Source of the DNA: Candidatus Faecousia intestinigallinarum
GTDB lineage: Bacteria > Bacillota > Clostridia > Oscillospirales > Oscillospiraceae
DNA length: 64,000 nt
NCBI GenBank assembly: GCA_018715805.1
Contig: DVKX01000018.1
Coordinates: 1-64,000 of the forward strand
Direction of reading: 5' to 3'
Under the pieces are notes generated by a model, which did not search any database, was not told the origin of the DNA, and was given only the letters and a program-made list of their open reading frames with translations. Positions 36,631 to 44,996 of this stretch are shown piece after piece. Every line of letters begins with the position of its first letter. Position 1 is the stretch's first letter. Both the position numbers and the translations under genes were made by a program.

Positions 36631-38139
36631 TTATCGACTCCTTCTGCGGCTATTCCGGCGCTTCCTGCGGCGGGAGCGCAGACGCGTAACGCGCACCCAG
36701 CGAATCAGGAACAGGATCAGGAAAACGCTCAGGCCAACGCCTGCAATAATGCCCACAATGCCCAACACTTTTCCAAATCCTTCCATGGAAAGGCCGCCGT
36801 CATCCTGGGTATTCGAACTTGCCTCGGCTACCCGGGAAGAGTTCATCGTCACCAGGTCAGACTGCGCGATGCACACGGAGCCATACCAAATTTGCAGCAC
36901 GTCCACCAGCGTTCCTTTCTCCACCGGGGCGGTCAATACGCCGTTGGTACGCAGATAGCGCATCGACAGGCTGGAGAGATCCGCCGTTGCCGGCAGGAGC
37001 GAGCGAACGGAATTGGTTGGACCGACGGCTACGGCGTTTGTGCCGTTGGTCACCGAGAAGCTGTCCAGAATCTGACCGTCAAAGAGAATCTGCATGGGCT
37101 GATAATTTTCAAACCCCAGATTCAGCAGACGATCCATCTCCACATATTCCATGTATTCCTTGATCTCCCAGCCGTCCCCATCATACTTGGGATCTGCATT
37201 GATCACGATGCCCACATAACGCAGATTGTTGCTCTCCGCTGTGATAGCCAGACTGCGCTGCCCCTGCTCATTGGTGGACACCTTGCCGCCGGTACAGCGA
37301 TCGTCCGCGTAGATCTCCAGGATCAACTGACCCAGCATATAGTTATCGGAATACATTCCTTCTCCTTCTTCCCGCACATCGTTGGAGTCCAGCCAGAAGA
37401 AGTCCGTGTCGATTATCTCTTGGAACAGCGTGTCCTGAATACCGTAAGCCATGATCCGCGCCAAATCCCGGGCAGTGGTATATTGGTTCTCGTGGTAGAT
37501 GCCGTGTACGTTGGTGAAATGGGTATTGGTGCAGCCCAATTCCGCCGCTTTGGCATTCATTTTTTCCACAAAAGCTTCTTCACTGCCGGAAACCGACACA
37601 GCTAGAGCAATGGCGGCATCGTTGGCAGAATCTACGATCAGGCAGTAGAGCAGATCCTCCATTGTCAGGCGCTCTCCCTCCATCAGGCCGCTCACGCCCG
37701 TAATGCTGGAACCCTCCGGCACCGCCTCCAACATCTCTGCCGTGACGGTGATTTCCTGCGCCGGATCTCCCATCTCCAACGCCAAAGCGGCAGTCATCAG
37801 CTTCACAAAGCTGCCCGGCGAGAATTTCAAGTCCATATTGGTGCCGTATACCAGCGTATCGCTCTCCAGTTCATAGAGAAAACTGGATTTTGCGGTGGTC
37901 AGCACCGGGTCGGAGCGCAGAGGTACTTGGGCGTCGAAGCTATGGCACCCATTGACGATCGACGCGTCCACATCGGGATCTGTACTCACCAGCGGCGCAG
38001 AAGGAGCCGTCGGCTCTGCAGGCGCGTCAGTGACGACGGGAGCTGTGGTGCCCGCCGCTTCCGAAGCAGACGCAGGATGTTGCAGCGTAAATACCATTGC
38101 CAGGCATAAGACCAGGCACAAATAACGGTTTTTTTTCAT
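36631..38139 (-). CDS. DacF-like D-alanyl-D-alanine carboxypeptidase with C282-T-G box
   Basis: The 502-residue S11-family protein has a signal peptide (MKKNRYLCLVLCLAMVFTL), a Pro/Thr/Asp-rich linker, the penicillin-binding fold and, at the C-terminus, a membrane helix (near residues 463-480) with a basic tail. The active site shows S110-F-V-K113 and S171-A-N173, but the KTG box reads C282-T-G, so the usual lysine is lost. It should trim pentapeptide side chains, though activity may be reduced. A C-terminal beta-rich region (residues about 330-440) resembles the PBP5 C-terminal domain. Its promoter overlaps that of the divergent comEA-like gene. Confidence 0.85.
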   Translation of the reverse strand: MKKNRYLCLVLCLAMVFTLQHPASASEAAGTTAPVVTDAPAEPTAPSAPLVSTDPDVDASIVNGCHSFDAQVPLRSDPVLTTAKSSFLYELESDTLVYGTNMDLKFSPGSFVKLMTAALALEMGDPAQEITVTAEMLEAVPEGSSITGVSGLMEGERLTMEDLLYCLIVDSANDAAIALAVSVSGSEEAFVEKMNAKAAELGCTNTHFTNVHGIYHENQYTTARDLARIMAYGIQDTLFQEIIDTDFFWLDSNDVREEGEGMYSDNYMLGQLILEIYADDRCTGGKVSTNEQGQRSLAITAESNNLRYVGIVINADPKYDGDGWEIKEYMEYVEMDRLLNLGFENYQPMQILFDGQILDSFSVTNGTNAVAVGPTNSVRSLLPATADLSSLSMRYLRTNGVLTAPVEKGTLVDVLQIWYGSVCIAQSDLVTMNSSRVAEASSNTQDDGGLSMEGFGKVLGIVGIIAGVGLSVFLILFLIRWVRVTRLRSRRRKRRNSRRRSR

Positions 38140-38167
38140 ATTTCTCCCTCAAAACGCAAAGCCGGGG

Positions 38168-38196
38168 TTGTCCGGCAGAAAAAAATCGTGTATAAT
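38168..38196 (+). promoter_or_regulatory. Promoter of the comEA-like operon
   Basis: TTGTCC (38168-38173), a 17-base spacer and a perfect TATAAT (38191-38196), about 65 bases before the comEA-like ATG. Confidence 0.6.
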
Positions 38197-38214
38197 GTTT
38201 TCACAATTACCGCT

Positions 38215-38243
38215 ATTATAGCAGTTATTTCCAGTGTAGTCAA
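38215..38243 (-). promoter_or_regulatory. Promoter of the DacF-like gene
   Basis: On the minus strand TTGACT (complement of 38238-38243) and a perfect TATAAT (complement of 38215-38220) have a 17-base spacer. Transcription proceeds leftwards through the divergent plus-strand promoter. Confidence 0.75.
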
Positions 38244-38261
38244 TGCGGGAGGTTCCCGGCC

Positions 38262-38672
38262 ATGAAAAAAGCAACATTTTTTCTGTTCCTGGCGTTTTTG
38301 CTGCTGGCATTCTTTTTGGCAGGCGCTGCCATTGGACGAAATTCCAGGGCAGACCGCGTGACGATTACTTATGCCGCGCCTGCGGCGGCGACGAATCCGG
38401 CACCCGCCGAGGAATCCGTTCATGCTACGCAGCCATCCCAATCGGATACCGCGCCGGTACACACGGCGGAAAAGATCAACATCAACACTGCTGGTGTAGA
38501 CGAGCTGGATCAACTTCCTGGAATTGGCGCCGTGCTGGCGCAGCGGATTGTGGAATATCGGGAGGCAAACGGGCCGTTTTCCTCCTTGGAAGCGCTGCTG
38601 AACGTCAGCGGAATCGGCGAGAAGAAGCTGGAGTCCCTGCGGGACTTCGCCAGTGTAGGAGGTGTACAATGA
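38262..38672 (+). CDS. ComEA-like helix-hairpin-helix DNA-binding protein
   Basis: The 136-residue product has an N-terminal membrane anchor (FFLFLAFLLLAFFLAGAA), an Ala/Pro/Thr-rich linker and a C-terminal domain of about 65 residues with tandem helix-hairpin-helix motifs (ININTAGVDELDQLPGIGAV and NVSGIGEKKLESL). In competent bacteria ComEA binds incoming double-stranded DNA outside the membrane. ComEC is not in the window, and here the gene heads a two-component operon, overlapping the regulator start by 4 bases. GGGAGG precedes the ATG. Confidence 0.88.
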   Translation: MKKATFFLFLAFLLLAFFLAGAAIGRNSRADRVTITYAAPAAATNPAPAEESVHATQPSQSDTAPVHTAEKININTAGVDELDQLPGIGAVLAQRIVEYREANGPFSSLEALLNVSGIGEKKLESLRDFASVGGVQ

Positions 38673-39346
38673 AAATCTGTGTGGTGGATGATGAAGAATT
38701 GCTGGTAAAAGGCATCCGTTTTAATCTAAAAAACGAGGGCTATGAGGTAATTACCGGCACCAACGGTCTGGAGGCGCTGCAAATCGCCAAAACGCAAAAA
38801 CCGGATTTGATGGTGCTGGATGTGATGATGCCGGAGATGGACGGGCTTACCGCCTGCTCTAAAATCCGGGAATTTTCCCAGGTGCCCATCATCCTGCTTA
38901 CCGCCAAGGCGGAGGATATGGACAAATTGATGGGTTTTGAAAACGGCGCGGATGATTACCTTACCAAGCCGTTCAACATTTTGGAACTGAAAGCCCGTAT
39001 CCGGGCGCTGCTACGGCGCAGCGGCGCCGGGGATGGGAAACACGCCAATCTTTTGAGCATAGGCGATATTACTTTAGACTTGGACTCCCGGGACGCTTAC
39101 AAAAGCGGAAAGCGGGCAGACCTGACCGCCAAGGAATTTGATGTCATCGAGTTCCTCATGCGCAATCCCAACCGGGTCTATTCCCGGGAAGCATTGCTGG
39201 ACACCATCTGGGCGCTGGAATACCGCAGCGACATCCGCACTGTGGACGTGCATATCCGCCGCCTGCGGGAAAAGCTGGAAGCAAACCCGGCAAAGCCCAA
39301 ATATATTATGACGAAGTGGGGCGTTGGCTATTACTTCCAAAAATGA
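38669..39346 (+). CDS. OmpR/PhoB-family response regulator
   Basis: The ATG at 38669 overlaps the comEA-like stop. The 225-residue protein has a receiver domain with the phospho-acceptor D51 (LMVLDVMMPEMDG), the acidic pair D7-D8, the conserved lysine in YLTKPF and a C-terminal winged helix (LTAKEFDVIEFLMRNPNRVYS, DVHIRRLREKLE). It resembles the WalR/PhoP type. The cognate kinase overlaps its 3' end. The co-transcribed GerMN lipoprotein suggests envelope sensing, although no target is known. Confidence 0.94.
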   Translation: MKICVVDDEELLVKGIRFNLKNEGYEVITGTNGLEALQIAKTQKPDLMVLDVMMPEMDGLTACSKIREFSQVPIILLTAKAEDMDKLMGFENGADDYLTKPFNILELKARIRALLRRSGAGDGKHANLLSIGDITLDLDSRDAYKSGKRADLTAKEFDVIEFLMRNPNRVYSREALLDTIWALEYRSDIRTVDVHIRRLREKLEANPAKPKYIMTKWGVGYYFQK

Positions 39347-40769
39347 CACTGCCCGTCCGTGGCGCTATGGCAGCACACAATTCCGCTATGCCATGACCTA
39401 TGTGTGTATTACTTTTTTCGTGCTGCTCTTTCTGAATTTCTATACCGCAGGCACCAGCCGCCAACTCTTTTGCAAGAGCAAGGAAACTGCTATGATTGAG
39501 CGCTGCCATCTGGCTGCCGGGGAGCTTGCCGATTTAGAGGTGTTCAGCACCTCCACAGTTTCAAACGCCTTTTCCAGAATGGGCAGCCAAAGCCTGAGCC
39601 GGATATTGGTTACAAATCAGTCCGGCCAGGTGATCTATGACTCCCAAGAAGAAAATTCCGCCGTTGGAAAAAATGCGCTGTTCCCGGTGATTGTCTACGC
39701 CCTCCGGGGCAACGATGTATTCTCCTGGCAGTTCCAAAACCGCGCCATGTACTCCCAGGCAGCAACGCCCATCTATGCCTACGGCACGCTTATCGGCGCG
39801 GTATATATGGCGGAATATAATTCCCAGCAGGGCGCGCTGATGCAGTCGCTGCAAGTCAACATCTTGAGTATCACGCTGGTTTTGGAGGCAGTGGTGATTG
39901 TTTTTTCCATGATCTATGCCGCTACCTTTTCCCGCCGACTCCGGAAGATCATGGAATCCATTCGGATCATTCGGGAAGGAGATTATTCCCATCAGGTGGC
40001 AATGGGCGGCAATGATGAGTTGACCGTACTGGGCAATGAGTTTAACGCCATGGCGCAGCGGCTGCAAACCTCAGAACAGAAGCGTCAGCAATTCGTATCG
40101 GATGCTTCCCATGAACTGAAAACACCGCTGGCTTCCATCAAGCTGCTCTCCGATTCCATTTTGCAGAATGATATGGATATGGAAACCGTACGGGAATTCG
40201 TGAGCGATATCGGAGAAGAAGCAGAACGGCTGAACCGTATGTCACAGAAGCTGCTCTCCCTTTCCTCCATCGACAGCCAGGTATCGGCGGACTGCGAGAT
40301 ACTGAATATCGCGCCTACAGTGATCCGCGTGGTGAAAATGCTGGAGGGCATCGCCAAGGCGGGAGACATCGCGGTAACGCTGGATGTACAGGACGTCTGC
40401 CCCGTTTTGATCGTGGAGGACGACCTTTATCAGATCGCTTTTAATCTGATAGAAAACGGCATCAAATACAATATTCCCGGCGGCACCCTCAGCGTCCGCG
40501 TGTACCGGGATGGCGAAAACGCTGTCCTGCAGGTGACGGACAGCGGCGTTGGCATCCCAGAGGAGGCAATGTCCCATCTGTTTGAGCGGTTTTACCGGGT
40601 AGACAAGGCGCGTTCCCGTTCCTCCGGCGGCAGCGGTCTGGGACTTGCCATCGTCTATAATCTGGTGCGGCGGCACCAGGGCGAGATCACGGTCAGCAGT
40701 TCCTTAGGCCATGGCTCGTCTTTCCGGGTGGTATTCCCCATTTTCGATACCGAGGAGGCGGAGTCATGA
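39324..40769 (+). CDS. Sensor histidine kinase
   Basis: The 481-residue kinase has two N-terminal membrane segments (near residues 28-42 and 175-200) around a PAS/Cache-like extracytoplasmic domain, a HAMP linker, the HisKA box DASHELKTPLASIK and the ATPase N, G1, F and G2 boxes (NLIENGIKYN, VTDSGVGIP, LFERFYRVDKARS, GGSGLGLAIV). The start is uncertain: TTG at 39324 overlaps the regulator by 23 bases, while the first in-frame ATG (39393) would cut into the first helix region. I prefer the TTG. It probably phosphorylates the preceding regulator. Confidence 0.92.
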   Translation: MAITSKNDTARPWRYGSTQFRYAMTYVCITFFVLLFLNFYTAGTSRQLFCKSKETAMIERCHLAAGELADLEVFSTSTVSNAFSRMGSQSLSRILVTNQSGQVIYDSQEENSAVGKNALFPVIVYALRGNDVFSWQFQNRAMYSQAATPIYAYGTLIGAVYMAEYNSQQGALMQSLQVNILSITLVLEAVVIVFSMIYAATFSRRLRKIMESIRIIREGDYSHQVAMGGNDELTVLGNEFNAMAQRLQTSEQKRQQFVSDASHELKTPLASIKLLSDSILQNDMDMETVREFVSDIGEEAERLNRMSQKLLSLSSIDSQVSADCEILNIAPTVIRVVKMLEGIAKAGDIAVTLDVQDVCPVLIVEDDLYQIAFNLIENGIKYNIPGGTLSVRVYRDGENAVLQVTDSGVGIPEEAMSHLFERFYRVDKARSRSSGGSGLGLAIVYNLVRRHQGEITVSSSLGHGSSFRVVFPIFDTEEAES

Positions 40770-41263
40770 TGCGGCTGCGCAATTGCATTTTCGGAATTCT
40801 GATGCTCCTGCTGCTGTGCGGATGCAGCAGCTACCAGGACAACACCAGCGTGACCTTTTACTATCCCTGCAGCGTCATCAGCAGCGGCGCGGATGCGGTG
40901 ATTGCCGGTGAACACCGCGTCATCAGCAGCAGCCGGGAAGATCTGCAATATGTTTTGTCTCTCTACCTTTCCGGTCCGGCAGACGCCACCCTTTACTCCC
41001 CTTTTCCCGCAGGCGTCCAGCTGAAAAGCTGCCGGCAGATCGAAAGCCAAGTGGAGATTCTGCTTTCTCCCGGCCTCGATAAGCTCACCTCCCTGGAGCA
41101 AACCATCGCCTGTACCTGTCTGGCGCAGACGGTGCTGGAGCTGACTGGCGCGGAAACGGTACGCATCGCCACGGAGCAAGGCAGCCTGGCGGAGGGCATT
41201 GTCCTCGACAGGGATAGCTTCCTGCTTTATGACGACGTACTGCAAGATCCCGATGAAACTTAG
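40766..41263 (+). CDS. GerMN-domain lipoprotein
   Basis: The 165-residue product has a lipoprotein signal (ILMLLLLCGC, lipidated C20) and a single GerMN domain with the pattern FYYPCSVIS, LQYVLSLYLSGP and SLEQTIACTCLAQTVLEL. GerMN domains occur in the spore germination protein GerM and in lipoproteins linked to two-component systems such as LpqB. The start overlaps the kinase stop (ATGA), so it could modulate the kinase from outside the membrane (inference). GAGGAGG precedes the tandem ATG codons. Confidence 0.85.
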   Translation: MMRLRNCIFGILMLLLLCGCSSYQDNTSVTFYYPCSVISSGADAVIAGEHRVISSSREDLQYVLSLYLSGPADATLYSPFPAGVQLKSCRQIESQVEILLSPGLDKLTSLEQTIACTCLAQTVLELTGAETVRIATEQGSLAEGIVLDRDSFLLYDDVLQDPDET

Positions 41264-41282
41264 TCTATAAGGAGCTGCAATT

Positions 41283-42038
41283 ATGAAATTTATTTCCTGG
41301 AACGTAAACGGCCTGCGCGCCTGCATGGGGAAAGGCTTCCTGAATACGTTTGCAGATCTGGATGCAGATTTTTTCTGCCTGCAGGAGACGAAACTCCAAG
41401 AGGGACAGATTTCCCTGGAACTGCCCGGTTACCATCAGTTCTGGAATTATGCGGAAAAGAAAGGCTATTCCGGCACGGCGATCTTTGCCAGGGAAGCGCC
41501 GCTGTCTGTGTCCCTGGGCTTGGGCGTCCCGGAATTGGATACAGAGGGGCGGCTCATTACCCTGGAGTACCCGGACTTTTTCCTGGTGACCTGCTATACC
41601 CCCAACGCGCAGCGGGAATTGGCGCGGATCGATCACCGTCTGGCCTGGGACGCAGCATTCCGGGAATATCTTTGCAAGCTGGATGCCTGCAAGCCTGTCG
41701 TTGTCAGCGGGGACATGAACGTTGCAGCTTCCGAAATAGATTTGAAGAATCCCAGCGCCAACCGGGGCAACGCCGGCTTCTCCGATCAGGAGCGAGAGAG
41801 CTTTGCCAGGCTGCTTTCCGCTGGGTTTACGGATACGTTCCGCTACCTATATCCCGATGCCACAGGCGCCTATAGCTGGTGGAGTTACATGTACAACGCG
41901 CGCAAAAATAACGCCGGTTGGCGCATTGACTATTTCCTCGTGTCCAACCGTCTGTCAGGCTATATCCAGGAGGCTGCCATCCACGCCGATATTCTTGGCT
42001 CGGATCACTGCCCTGTGGCGCTGGAGCTGAAACGCTGA
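41283..42038 (+). CDS. exoA: Exodeoxyribonuclease III
   Basis: This AP endonuclease / 3'-5' exonuclease processes abasic sites in base-excision repair. The 251-residue product shows the family motifs in order: FISWNVNGLRA, DFFCLQETKLQ with the metal-binding glutamate, CYTPNAQ, the catalytic SGDMNVAASEID, WWSYMYNARKNNAGWRIDYF and the final GSDHCPVALEL. An AGGAG site precedes the ATG. It may be co-transcribed with the upstream signalling operon, since no terminator lies in the 20-base gap. Confidence 0.97.
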   Translation: MKFISWNVNGLRACMGKGFLNTFADLDADFFCLQETKLQEGQISLELPGYHQFWNYAEKKGYSGTAIFAREAPLSVSLGLGVPELDTEGRLITLEYPDFFLVTCYTPNAQRELARIDHRLAWDAAFREYLCKLDACKPVVVSGDMNVAASEIDLKNPSANRGNAGFSDQERESFARLLSAGFTDTFRYLYPDATGAYSWWSYMYNARKNNAGWRIDYFLVSNRLSGYIQEAAIHADILGSDHCPVALELKR

Positions 42039-42079
42039 AAAGCGCGGCGCAGTCAATAAGACTGCGCCGCGCTTTTATT
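42038..42079. terminator. Bidirectional terminator between exoA and the VWA gene
   Basis: A perfect 17-bp stem pairs 42038-42054 with 42060-42076 (core GCGCGGCGCAGTC) over a five-base loop. A/T-rich outer arms give T-tracts both ways. Confidence 0.9.
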
Positions 42080-42081
42080 TT

Positions 42082-43359
42082 CTAGTCCTGCGCCAGACGC
42101 TTGCAGGCAGACGCCAGCGCCCCCAATGTATTGCACGCCACCATGGGACACAGTGCAGCCATGGTCTGGATGGAACGGACATAGCGCCATTTGCTCTCCG
42201 GGATGGGATTCAACCATAATACTCGCCCCGCCTGGCGCTTGGCCTCCAGCAAGGCTCGGATGGCTCTGGGCTGGTCAATGGTCTTCGTGTCTGAGAGGAT
42301 CAGCAGCGTAGTGGCCTCCCCCAGCACCACGGGCTTCCATCGGCACAGCTTTTCCAGCGCCGTACCCAGATCCGTTCCCTTTCCATACAGCCGCGAATCC
42401 CGCACATAATTGCGGAAGAGATCCATATTCTGCAGATGACTCCCATCCGCTTCCAGCAAATCCTCTGAAAAGAGAAATACACGGGAACTTTCACTCACCC
42501 GGTTCAGAGACTGGATCAGCCGCAGCGCAAACTCGGAAAACTGCATCATAGAGCCAGACACATCGCAAAGCACCACCAGGTATTTCCGCCGCTGGCGCTT
42601 TTTCTTATAGTGCAGGCGGTAGAATGTGCCGCCGGTGGACAGCACCTTGCGAATGGTGCGCCGGAAATCCAGCGCTCCGGTTCTGCCGGCGTGTTTCCGC
42701 TTGGCGGTCAGCTCCGCATTGATTTTTTCCGTCACCATTTGAATCATAGTGATGGCCTTGGGAATCTCCCTGTCGGAGAATTGGGTGATGTCTCGATACA
42801 GCAGACCCAATTCCGGATCTGCCTCCTGACAGCCTACGCCGGCATCCTCCAAACGCATCTGCTGCTCCAGCAGCGCCCTGGCAAACACCGAGTGGATAAA
42901 GTTTCCGTAAAGCTGTGGATTGCGTTCAGCGCTGTCCTGATAGCGCTCCATAAAATCCCGCAGTCTCTGGCGCTCCTCCTCGGGCATGGCGGCATAGGTT
43001 CTGCGCTGATCTTCGCTCAGTTCCATGGGTTGGCCGTTGATTTGCAGATCCTTTTCCGCCTGCGCCTGAATCTGCCGTATCTGCGCCTCCTGCTCCATGC
43101 GTTCCTTGGCCTGCCGGCGCATTTCTTCCTCGGAAACGAAAAAGCCGTCAAACACCCGGCGGAACAGATTCTGCTCCTCCCGGGACTTGGCAAATACCGT
43201 TTCCAGCGCGGCTTTCACTATGCTCCGGTCGGCAAACCCCAAGTCCGTCAGGACACGGCAGGCGTCTGCCGTCTCCTGAGGGCTTACCGCCAGTCCTTCC
43301 TGCCGCAGCATCCGGGAAAACAGCGATATTTTCTCCAAATATACTTGCGGCTCAGCCAT
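42082..43359 (-). CDS. VWA domain protein, CoxE-like, partner of MoxR ATPase
   Basis: The ATG at 43359 overlaps the MoxR stop by 8 bases and gives 425 residues starting MAEPQVYLEKISLF. The N-terminal half is helical and charged; the C-terminal half is a von Willebrand factor A domain with the metal site DVSGSMMQFSEFALR and a later ILSDTKTIDQPRAI segment. CoxE-type VWA proteins work with MoxR AAA+ ATPases as chaperones inserting metal centres or remodelling complexes. No CO dehydrogenase or other obvious client is adjacent. Confidence 0.88.
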   Translation of the reverse strand: MAEPQVYLEKISLFSRMLRQEGLAVSPQETADACRVLTDLGFADRSIVKAALETVFAKSREEQNLFRRVFDGFFVSEEEMRRQAKERMEQEAQIRQIQAQAEKDLQINGQPMELSEDQRRTYAAMPEEERQRLRDFMERYQDSAERNPQLYGNFIHSVFARALLEQQMRLEDAGVGCQEADPELGLLYRDITQFSDREIPKAITMIQMVTEKINAELTAKRKHAGRTGALDFRRTIRKVLSTGGTFYRLHYKKKRQRRKYLVVLCDVSGSMMQFSEFALRLIQSLNRVSESSRVFLFSEDLLEADGSHLQNMDLFRNYVRDSRLYGKGTDLGTALEKLCRWKPVVLGEATTLLILSDTKTIDQPRAIRALLEAKRQAGRVLWLNPIPESKWRYVRSIQTMAALCPMVACNTLGALASACKRLAQD

Positions 43360-44233
43360 GGCCGTGCGCTCCGCATTTCTGGCAATCCGTCTCCGCTTCT
43401 GCTTCCAGCAGCGCAAGATCCTCACTGTTCTTCAGTACAAAGCCGGCCGTCTTGCGCATAGCGTCCGGCGTCAGCTCCCGGACGCCCAAGGCTTCCAGGG
43501 CGGCCGCCCAATCCAGCGTCTCTGCAATGGACGGCTTCTTCAGAATGGCTTCATTGGAACGCAGCTTCTGCACCGCGACAGCCACCTGCGCCGCCAGCCT
43601 GTCGTCGATATGCGGCAGCTTCGCCCGCAGAATCGACAGTTCTTTCTCCAAATCCGGATACTCCATATAGAGATAGGCGCACCGGCGGCGCAGCGCCTCG
43701 GAAAGCGGCCGTGCCCGGTTGGAGGTCAATACTACAAAGGGTATGGTGCGCGCCTGGATGGTTCCTATCTCAGGAATGGATATCTGCATCTCCGAGAGCA
43801 GCTCCAGCAAAAATGCCTCAAACTCCTCGTCCGCCTTGTCAATTTCATCGATGAGCAGCACCACCGGCTTCTCTGCCCGGATGGCCTGGAGCAATGGCCG
43901 CTCCAGCAAGTATTCATCGCTGAACAGGGACTTTGTCAGAGCGTCCTCATCCCCACGGCTCTCATGCACCTGGATGCTGAGCAGCTGCTTCTGATAGTTC
44001 CATTCATACAGCGCTTTGCTCTCATCCAGACCCTCATAGCATTGCAGGCGCACCAGATCCCGGTCAAGCGCCGCCGCCATCACCTTGGCGATCTCCGTCT
44101 TGCCCACGCCTGCAGCACCTTCTACAAGCAGCGGCCGTCCCAGCTTCAGCGCCACCGCCAGCACAGTAACCAGGGTATCGTCATAAATGTAATGCGCCTG
44201 ATCCATTTTTTCCTTTAATATTGCCAGATCCAT
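43352..44233 (-). CDS. MoxR-family AAA+ ATPase
   Basis: The ATG at 44233 has GAAGGAGG upstream and gives 293 residues; the longer frame has no initiation signal. AAA+ motifs are complete: Walker A GAAGVGKTE, Walker B VVLLIDEIDKADEE, sensor 1 VLTSNRARPLSEALRRRC with the arginine finger. MoxR proteins act with VWA partners in metal-cofactor insertion or complex assembly, and the translationally coupled VWA gene follows. The client is unknown. Confidence 0.9.
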   Translation of the reverse strand: MDLAILKEKMDQAHYIYDDTLVTVLAVALKLGRPLLVEGAAGVGKTEIAKVMAAALDRDLVRLQCYEGLDESKALYEWNYQKQLLSIQVHESRGDEDALTKSLFSDEYLLERPLLQAIRAEKPVVLLIDEIDKADEEFEAFLLELLSEMQISIPEIGTIQARTIPFVVLTSNRARPLSEALRRRCAYLYMEYPDLEKELSILRAKLPHIDDRLAAQVAVAVQKLRSNEAILKKPSIAETLDWAAALEALGVRELTPDAMRKTAGFVLKNSEDLALLEAEAETDCQKCGAHGHG

Positions 44234-44293
44234 AGTGATCCTCCTTCTGTATTTGTTTTGATTATAGCAGGTTTTTGTTCCTAATTCAATTTC

Positions 44294-44331
44294 AAAAAAT
44301 ACCCCGAGGCGGCAAGCACGCCGCTTCGGGG
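44294..44331 (-). terminator. Terminator of the 200-residue acidic protein gene
   Basis: CCCCGAGGCGGC (44302-44313) pairs with GCCGCTTCGGGG (44320-44331) with one wobble, followed on the minus strand by a T run (complement of 44294-44299). Confidence 0.82.
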
Positions 44332-44346
44332 CAAATCTTTTGCTTC

Positions 44347-44949
44347 TTATGCTTCCGGAGGCAGGAGCAAGCCGGGGACGCCATCCCGCTCTTCGTATAC
44401 GGCTTCCATAACCCGTGCAAGCTGGGGAAACGGTTCGTCCTCTGCCACAGCTGCAAAGGTCGGTGCGCTTGGCGTTTCCGGTGCGTCTGCCGGAGCGGAG
44501 CATTCCGTATCCATTACGGTCTCCGGGAACTCCGCCGTTTTTAGGACTTCTTCTGCGGCATCCATAGTCTCCGCAGCTGCTTCCGAATTTTCCGGCGGGA
44601 GATCCATCTGCGCTGCAGCTTCCTCGGCTTCCTGTGGCGAAGGCATTGTTTCCATAGCAGGTTCTTCCGCAGGCGGCGCCGTCTCCTCCCGGCGCTTTCC
44701 CACCAAAAATTCCGGCTCGCCAGATGGCAGACGTTTGGCTACGATTCTGGTGTCCAGCCCAAACTCACCGGCCATCGGTACCAGTACGCCCAGGTCGGTC
44801 TCCCAGTCTCCGACGCACAGAGTGAGGCGCTGTACAGCGCTTTCCTCCAGACGGCAGCGGCAGCGAATCCGAAAATAGAGTCCCTGCCGCTGCAGAACCG
44901 CCACGCCGATCACCTTTCCGTCCCGAATAACATCATAATTTCCATCCAT
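44347..44949 (-). CDS. Acidic protein of unknown function
   Basis: The 200-residue product has a compact N-terminal domain of about 85 residues with alternating beta-type sequence (YDVIRDGKVIGVAVLQRQG, LYFRIRCRCRLEESA, LTLCVGDWETDLGVLVP), then a long, probably disordered Glu/Ala/Pro-rich region (residues about 88-180) and a hydrophobic C-terminal end (DGVPGLLLPPEA). No membrane segment or signal is present. I do not recognise a named family. It follows mazF and precedes moxR on the same strand, but a hairpin separates it from each. Confidence 0.75.
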   Translation of the reverse strand: MDGNYDVIRDGKVIGVAVLQRQGLYFRIRCRCRLEESAVQRLTLCVGDWETDLGVLVPMAGEFGLDTRIVAKRLPSGEPEFLVGKRREETAPPAEEPAMETMPSPQEAEEAAAQMDLPPENSEAAAETMDAAEEVLKTAEFPETVMDTECSAPADAPETPSAPTFAAVAEDEPFPQLARVMEAVYEERDGVPGLLLPPEA

Positions 44950-44985
44950 AAAAAATCCCCCCTAGGGACAATGTATGTCCCCAGG
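44950..44985 (-). terminator. Hairpin with T-tract abutting the acidic protein start codon
   Basis: CCTAGGGACA (44961-44970) and TGTCCCCAGG (44976-44985) pair with one mismatch. On the minus strand the hairpin is followed by GGGG and a run of six T ending at the ATG of the next gene, so terminator, ribosome site and start codon are merged. Confidence 0.5.
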
Positions 44986-44996
44986 AGGGCAGGTAT

